Position numbers and translations under genes: made by a program. The notes under the pieces are model-generated. The model was not told the origin of the DNA. It searched no databases and saw only the letters and a list, made by a program, of their open reading frames with translations. Positions 22,426 through 26,887 of a DNA stretch of 26,887 bases are shown here, in pieces (positions within the stretch are counted from its first letter, which is position 1; each line of letters opens with the position of its first letter). Source of the DNA: an uncultured Clostridia bacterium (lineage in GTDB: Bacteria; Bacillota; Clostridia; TANB77; CAG-508); the NCBI GenBank assembly GCA_947624365.1, contig CANQJY010000005.1, forward strand, positions 1 to 26,887. The letters run 5' to 3'.

Positions 22426-23311
22426 CATATTAGGATATTTAGTAGGAGAAGGATTTAGTAATGTATTTAAAAATAAAAAATCAACAGGTGCTTCATTAGT
22501 AATTATGTGTGCCACTATGATTATATTTGGTATTTTCTTAATCTTAGGAGAAAATATTAATCATTTTGTTGATGATATTAAATCAGAACAAGGATTTCAA
22601 GTATTTATAAAAGTAGATGCAACACAAGAAGAAATCGAAAAATTTGGAGAAGACATCAGAAGTATAGAAGGAGTTAGCACAGTAGAATATGTTTCAAAAG
22701 AAGCAGGTTTAAATACTATGAAAGAACGTTTAAAAGATGACAAAGGAGTATTAGATGGTTTTAATGTAGAAGCATTTAAAGCATCTTATATGGTAAAAAT
22801 AAATAACCTAGAACAAAGCCAAGAAATTCAAGAACAAATTAAACAAATTGAAAATTATGCCAAAATTACAAGTAGTGATGAGACAATTACAGCATTAGTA
22901 AAATTAGCAAATGGAATTCGTATTTTTACAGGTGCAATCTTATTATTACTAATTATTATATCAATATTTATCATTTCTAACACAATAAAATTAACAGTAC
23001 ATTCAAGAAGAAAAGAAATATCAATTATGAAATATGTAGGAGCGACAAATAATTTTATTCGTTGGCCATTTATTGTAGAAGGTATGATTATCGGAATTTT
23101 CTCTAGTTTAATTTCGATAGTAATTGTAGGAGGAACATATAATTTCATTGCACAAGAATTAGTAAATGCATCTTTTATGAAAATGATAGGTATGAGTTTA
23201 GTAGGGTTTGGAGACATGTTATCATCAATTATTGTTGTTTACATGCTTTTAGGAATTGGAATTGGTGCATTAGGTAGTGTTATTTCAATGAGAAAATATT
23301 TAAAAGTGTAA
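22415..23311 (+). CDS. ftsX: Cell division protein FtsX
   Basis: A 298-residue membrane protein with one N-terminal transmembrane helix (about 25-45), a large extracellular loop (about 46-165), and three more helices in the last third (near NGIRIFTGAILLLLIIISIF, then two in the C-terminus). The extracellular loop is the contact for PcsB/CwlO-type hydrolases. The motif TIKLTVHSRRKEISIMKYVGA is the FtsX/MacB cytoplasmic coupling region (quoted in part). ATG 22415 follows AGGTGGG by 7 bases; two earlier in-frame ATGs have no ribosome binding site. It is translationally coupled to ftsE. Confidence 0.95.
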   Translation: MKYNILGYLVGEGFSNVFKNKKSTGASLVIMCATMIIFGIFLILGENINHFVDDIKSEQGFQVFIKVDATQEEIEKFGEDIRSIEGVSTVEYVSKEAGLNTMKERLKDDKGVLDGFNVEAFKASYMVKINNLEQSQEIQEQIKQIENYAKITSSDETITALVKLANGIRIFTGAILLLLIIISIFIISNTIKLTVHSRRKEISIMKYVGATNNFIRWPFIVEGMIIGIFSSLISIVIVGGTYNFIAQELVNASFMKMIGMSLVGFGDMLSSIIVVYMLLGIGIGALGSVISMRKYLKV

Positions 23312-23322
23312 AGGAGTAGCAA

Positions 23323-24543
23323 ATGCGAAGGATTTTATGTATGATTTTGGTTTGCTCAATATGTTTTGGAACAACATTTGTATTTGCGGTGGATAATGAA
23401 AATAATACAACAGACTTACAAACTATGCAAAAAGAAATGAGAGAACAGATTGATCAAGCGAGTGAAGAACTTTCAGGAATACAGTTAGATATCACAGAAA
23501 ATATAGAGCAAGTTCAAAAATTAGATGAAAAAATAGAACAAGCAGAAACTGAATTGGAAGAAGTATCAGGACAAGCTCAAATATTGCAACAAACAATAGA
23601 AGGACTAGAAAAAACACAAAAAATAGAAGAAGAAAAATATGAAAAACAAAAAGAAGTTTTTGAAGAGCGTATTGTTGCATTATATGAAGCTGGTGATACA
23701 CAATATTTAGATGTTTTATTAAAGTCTGATAATATATCTGATTTTATTTCTACATATTTTGTGATTTCAGAAATTGCAGATTATGATGCTGATATTTTAA
23801 ATACAATAGGAGAAAGAAAAAATAATATTGAAAATACAAAAACAAAATTGGAAAGGGAAAAACAAGAACTAGCAGTAATTATAGAAAAACAAACAAGAAC
23901 AGCAAAAGTATTGCAGACTACTAAATTATTAAGAGAAAATTATATAACACAATTATCTGAACAAGAAAAAGAAACACAAGCAAAAATAGATGAATATAAT
24001 CAAGCATTAAAAGAAATAAATATGCAAATTATAGAACTTGCAAAACAAGGAATTGATACAGCATATATAGGTGGTGAACTTGCTTGGCCAGTACCAGGAT
24101 ATACCACAATAAGTTCAAAATATGGAATGAGAGTACATCCAATTACAAAAGTATATAAATTACATACAGGTGTTGATATATCAGCACCAATGGGAGCAAA
24201 CTTTGTTGCAGCAAATGATGGAATTGTTATTAAAGCAGAATATAATAGTGCATATGGAAACATGGTACTTATAGATCATGGTGGTGGAATTTCAACATTA
24301 TATGCACATGGATCTAAAATTTTAGTAGAAGTAGGAGAACAAGTAACTCGTAATCAGTCTATATTAAAAGTAGGCTCAACAGGATATTCAACAGGACCAC
24401 ATGCACATTTTGAAGTAAGAAAAAATGGAGTTGTTACAAATCCAATGCCATATATCACAAATGGAATTGTACCAAATTCTGAAGAAGATATACAGCAAAA
24501 TACAACAGCAGAAAATACAGTAACACAAAACGCAGTAAACTAA
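23323..24543 (+). CDS. Coiled-coil M23 endopeptidase, PcsB/CwlO/EnvC type, copy 1
   Basis: A 406-residue secreted protein. A signal peptide (1 to about 22, cleavage near FVFA-V) precedes a long coiled coil (about 30-240) rich in Gln, Glu and Lys, interrupted by the segment ERIVALYEAGDTQYLDVLL. The C-terminal LytM/M23 domain keeps all zinc ligands and catalytic residues: His281 and Asp285 (HTGVD) and the HAH pair His360/His362. It should cut peptide cross-links of peptidoglycan when activated. Its position, 11 bases after ftsX, suggests FtsX drives its activation, with the coiled coil as the receiver. A Thr/Asn-rich tail ends it. Confidence 0.9.
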   Translation: MRRILCMILVCSICFGTTFVFAVDNENNTTDLQTMQKEMREQIDQASEELSGIQLDITENIEQVQKLDEKIEQAETELEEVSGQAQILQQTIEGLEKTQKIEEEKYEKQKEVFEERIVALYEAGDTQYLDVLLKSDNISDFISTYFVISEIADYDADILNTIGERKNNIENTKTKLEREKQELAVIIEKQTRTAKVLQTTKLLRENYITQLSEQEKETQAKIDEYNQALKEINMQIIELAKQGIDTAYIGGELAWPVPGYTTISSKYGMRVHPITKVYKLHTGVDISAPMGANFVAANDGIVIKAEYNSAYGNMVLIDHGGGISTLYAHGSKILVEVGEQVTRNQSILKVGSTGYSTGPHAHFEVRKNGVVTNPMPYITNGIVPNSEEDIQQNTTAENTVTQNAVN

Positions 24544-24553
24544 GGAGGTAGCA

Positions 24554-25783
24554 ATGAAAAACATTAGTAAAAAAATAATAGGAATACTTTTGATTTTAAT
24601 CATAATAAGTTGTACCAATATTGCATTTGCACTTGATCAATCAGGATTAAATGCACAAATACAACAAGGTAATCAAGAAATACAAAATAATAAAGACAAA
24701 ATAAAACAAACAGAAGCAGAAAAAGAAAAAGTAACAGAATTAAAAAATGAAACAGTTAAACAAGTAGCAGAATTGGATACAAAAATAGATGAATATGAAA
24801 CTCAAATTAGTGGATTAGATGGTCAAATTTCAGAAGCAAATGCAAAAATACAAGATACAACAAAAAAATTAGAACAAGCACAAAAAGATTATGAAAATCA
24901 ACAAAAAATGCTAGAAGAAAGAGTAGTTGCATTATATGAAGCTGGAGAAACTACATATTTAGATGTTTTGTTATCTTCTAATTCTGTAACAGATTTTATA
25001 TCTAGTTACTATATCATTTCTGAAATTGCGGAGTGTGATGTTGATTTATTAAATAAAATTGACAAACAAAAAACAGAAATAGAAAATGCAAAAAGAGAAT
25101 TAGAAGAAAGTAAAAGCAAACTAACATCTGCAAAAACAAATAAGCAATTAGTAGCAGCCCAATTAGAAGCAACAAAAAAAGAAAAACAAAATACAGTATC
25201 AAAACTATCTGAAGAAGAACAAAGATTACAAGCCCAAATTGATGAAATCAGAAGAGATAATGTTGCTATCAACCAAAAAATTCAAGCATATCAAGCTGAA
25301 TTACAACGTAAAATAGAAGAATTGAAAAGACAAGAACAAGCTCAAAATGGTTCATCTGTAAGTGTTTCAGGAGCAAGTTCAAGTGGATTTATTCATCCAG
25401 TACCATCTGCATATTCTAGAATTACAACAAAATGGTATTATTCAAATGGAAGTGTTCATGGTGCAGTTGATTATGGTTCTGGTGGTATTTCAGGACAACC
25501 AGTATATGCTGTTGCGTCAGGAGTTGTTGCATTAACACAATCACTTACAACAAGTTATGGAAATTATATTATAATTGCACACACTAATGGTCTATACACA
25601 TTATATGCACATGGACAAGCAGGGTCAATTGCTGTATCACAAGGTCAGCAAGTAAAACAAGGACAACAAATTATGAGAGTAGGTAGTACAGGAAATTCTT
25701 CAGGACCTCACTTACATTTTGAAGTAAGAACATATCCAGGAGGTTATAGTAATCGTGTTAATCCATTAAATTATTTGCCATAA
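24554..25783 (+). CDS. Coiled-coil M23 endopeptidase, PcsB/CwlO/EnvC type, copy 2
   Basis: A 409-residue paralogue of the preceding gene, 10 bases downstream. A signal peptide (1 to about 27, cleavage near IAFA-L) is followed by a coiled coil (about 28-270) with the same ERVVALYEAGETTYLDVLL interruption. A Ser/Gly linker (about 272-280) leads to the M23 domain with His302/Asp306 (HGAVD) and His386/His388 (HLH). All metal ligands are present. The two copies share the interruption segment closely but diverge in the M23 loops, so they may differ in substrate or timing. AAGGAGG precedes the ATG. Confidence 0.9.
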   Translation: MKNISKKIIGILLILIIISCTNIAFALDQSGLNAQIQQGNQEIQNNKDKIKQTEAEKEKVTELKNETVKQVAELDTKIDEYETQISGLDGQISEANAKIQDTTKKLEQAQKDYENQQKMLEERVVALYEAGETTYLDVLLSSNSVTDFISSYYIISEIAECDVDLLNKIDKQKTEIENAKRELEESKSKLTSAKTNKQLVAAQLEATKKEKQNTVSKLSEEEQRLQAQIDEIRRDNVAINQKIQAYQAELQRKIEELKRQEQAQNGSSVSVSGASSSGFIHPVPSAYSRITTKWYYSNGSVHGAVDYGSGGISGQPVYAVASGVVALTQSLTTSYGNYIIIAHTNGLYTLYAHGQAGSIAVSQGQQVKQGQQIMRVGSTGNSSGPHLHFEVRTYPGGYSNRVNPLNYLP

Positions 25784-25786
25784 GTA

Positions 25787-25817
25787 TTGACAAAAAAATA
25801 ATTGCATATGATATAAT
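25787..25817 (+). promoter_or_regulatory. Predicted promoter of the S41 protease gene
   Basis: TTGACA (25787-25792) and TATAAT (25812-25817) with a 19-base spacer, longer than the usual 17. A TGn extended -10 (25809-25811) should compensate. It lies directly after the second M23 gene. Confidence 0.65.
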
Positions 25818-25819
25818 AG

Positions 25820-25840
25820 GGGCGGAAAAATTATCCGCCC
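25820..25840 (+). promoter_or_regulatory. GC-rich hairpin at the predicted transcript start
   Basis: GGGCGGA (25820-25826) pairs with TCCGCCC (25834-25840) around a 7-base loop, strikingly GC-rich for this DNA. The TTCG that follows is no T-tract. It begins at or just before the likely start of the protease transcript. It may protect the 5' end of that mRNA or be a T-poor terminator of the upstream M23 operon. Confidence 0.55.
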
Positions 25841-25874
25841 TTCGTTTGGAAAATAATAGAAAGGATGATAAAAT

Positions 25875-26887
25875 TTGGATAAAAAGACAGTTTATAGAGT
25901 ATATAGAACTATTATGTTAGTTATAATAACAGCATTTATTACATTTTTATTAACAACAGTAGGATTATATACTTATATAAAAAATGGGGAAATGAGTAAT
26001 ATTTCAACAAAATTGAATACATACAAAAGTATTATTGATGAATATTATTTAGGAGATATAGATGAAGAAAAATTAGAAGAAGGAGCAGTTAGAGGCTATA
26101 TTGAAGGATTAGAAGACCCATACACAGAATATATTTCAAAAGATGAAATGGAAGAATATATGCAAGATACTATGGGAAATTATACTGGTATTGGGGTATA
26201 TATCATGCAAGATGAAAAAACAAATCAAGTAAAAGTAATAACACCAATAAAAAATTCACCAGCAGAAAAAGCAGGAATTCTACCAGGAGATATAATTATT
26301 AGCATAAATGATAAAACATATACATCAAATAATATTACGGAAATATCAAATGATATACAAGGTGAAGAAGGTACAGAAGTAAAGATAACTATATTAAGAG
26401 GAACGCAAACAAAAGAATTTGTAATAAAAAGAGAAATAATTAAAATTAATCCAGTAGATGGAAAAATTTTAGATGATAAAATAGGGTATATTGAATTTAC
26501 TTCTTTTGATGAAACAACAGCAGAAGATTTTAAAGCAAAATATGAAGAATTAAAATCAAAAGGAATTGAATACTTAATTATAGATTTAAGAAATAATGGA
26601 GGGGGACTAGTAACACAAGCATTAGAAATAGCAGATTATATAGCAGAAAAAGATAGTGTTTTATTATATGAAGTAGACAAAAATGGAAAAGAAAGAGAAG
26701 AAAGATCAAAAAATGACCCAATTATTGATGTACCAATTGTGATTTTAACAAATAAAAATACAGCTAGTGCATCAGAAATATTAGCAGGAGCATTAAAAGA
26801 TTTAGGAAAAGCTAAAATTGTAGGAAATAAAACATATGGAAAAGGAGTTATTCAACAAATTTTATCAGTAAAAGATGGTGGAGGAAT
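25875..26887 (+). CDS. ctpA: Carboxy-terminal processing protease, S41 family (CtpA/CtpB), partial, TTG start
   Basis: At least 337 residues; the gene continues past the window. TTG 25875-25877 starts the frame after AAAGGATGA. A transmembrane anchor (about 14-37) is followed by the substrate-gating segment with GLEDPYTEYIS, a PDZ domain (about 105-185, with the SPAEKAGILPGD loop), and the S41 core. The catalytic Ser298 in NTASASE and Lys323 in TYGKG are 25 residues apart, as in characterised members. No ATG gives the anchor intact; the first in-frame ATG is 13 codons in. In Bacillus a ctpB gene also follows ftsEX, where the protease acts in spore signalling. Here the substrate is unknown; it may trim the adjacent hydrolases. 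Confidence 0.9.
   Translation, partial: MDKKTVYRVYRTIMLVIITAFITFLLTTVGLYTYIKNGEMSNISTKLNTYKSIIDEYYLGDIDEEKLEEGAVRGYIEGLEDPYTEYISKDEMEEYMQDTMGNYTGIGVYIMQDEKTNQVKVITPIKNSPAEKAGILPGDIIISINDKTYTSNNITEISNDIQGEEGTEVKITILRGTQTKEFVIKREIIKINPVDGKILDDKIGYIEFTSFDETTAEDFKAKYEELKSKGIEYLIIDLRNNGGGLVTQALEIADYIAEKDSVLLYEVDKNGKEREERSKNDPIIDVPIVILTNKNTASASEILAGALKDLGKAKIVGNKTYGKGVIQQILSVKDGGG

Noticed and set aside
1..26887. CRISPR array, tRNA or rRNA genes
   Set aside because: No regularly spaced repeats with unique spacers, no cloverleaf with conserved GTTCRANYC arm, and no rRNA stretch was recognised by eye.

Overview
The window is AT-rich Gram-positive DNA, most likely from an endospore-forming member of class Clostridia, perhaps a gut lineage; I cannot name a genus. 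The basis is AAA/ATA/TTA-dominated codon use, strong GGAGG ribosome binding sites, spoVAC-spoVAD-spoVAE (spore dipicolinate transport), an L20-type leader on infC-rpmI-rplT, and an FtsEX/PcsB-CwlO-type cell-wall module.

Layout. 1-1516: a fragment of a ChW-repeat-like reading frame, then a tyrosine recombinase gene bracketed by imperfect 24-bp direct repeats, the right one covering the 3' end of ysxC. 1501-3371: serS-ysxC, leftward. 3537-5314: a Na+/Ca2+-exchanger-like membrane protein and a membrane-anchored HSL-family esterase. 5325-6670: the translation operon infC-rpmI-rplT with a consensus promoter, an attenuator leader and an AUU start codon for infC. 6675-8901: a leftward sporulation operon, dodecin-spoVAC-spoVAD-spoVAE. 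9066-10376: rsmB. 10421-20649: a type IV pilus locus, pilM-pilN fusion, pilO-like, pilP-like, two near-duplicate major pilins, prepilin peptidase, two minor pilins, pilB, pilT, pilC. 20750-21679: a transketolase C-terminal subunit without its N-terminal partner. 21739-26887: ftsE, ftsX, two tandem coiled-coil M23 endopeptidases, and an S41 carboxy-terminal processing protease cut by the window edge.

How the parts work together. The pilus locus holds the motor ATPases PilB and PilT, the platform PilC, the inner-membrane alignment proteins (M/N fused, O, P-like), structural pilins and their processing peptidase, with no outer-membrane secretin, as expected for a monoderm cell. FtsEX normally gates a PcsB/CwlO-type hydrolase from inside the membrane, and here two such hydrolases follow directly. 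The dodecin gene is translationally coupled to spoVAC.

The least explained structure is a family of three long, perfect palindromes (arms of 35, 44 and 32 bp) sharing the core GGACGGTCCTTTTTTGGAC. Each lies just 5' of a start codon (serS, spoVAD, tktC). Their outer arms differ between copies yet remain perfectly self-complementary within each copy. Other points of interest are the PilM-PilN fusion, pilins without Glu5, a prepilin peptidase lacking the usual GxGD motif, and paired 21-bp-phased repeats at the pilus promoter.
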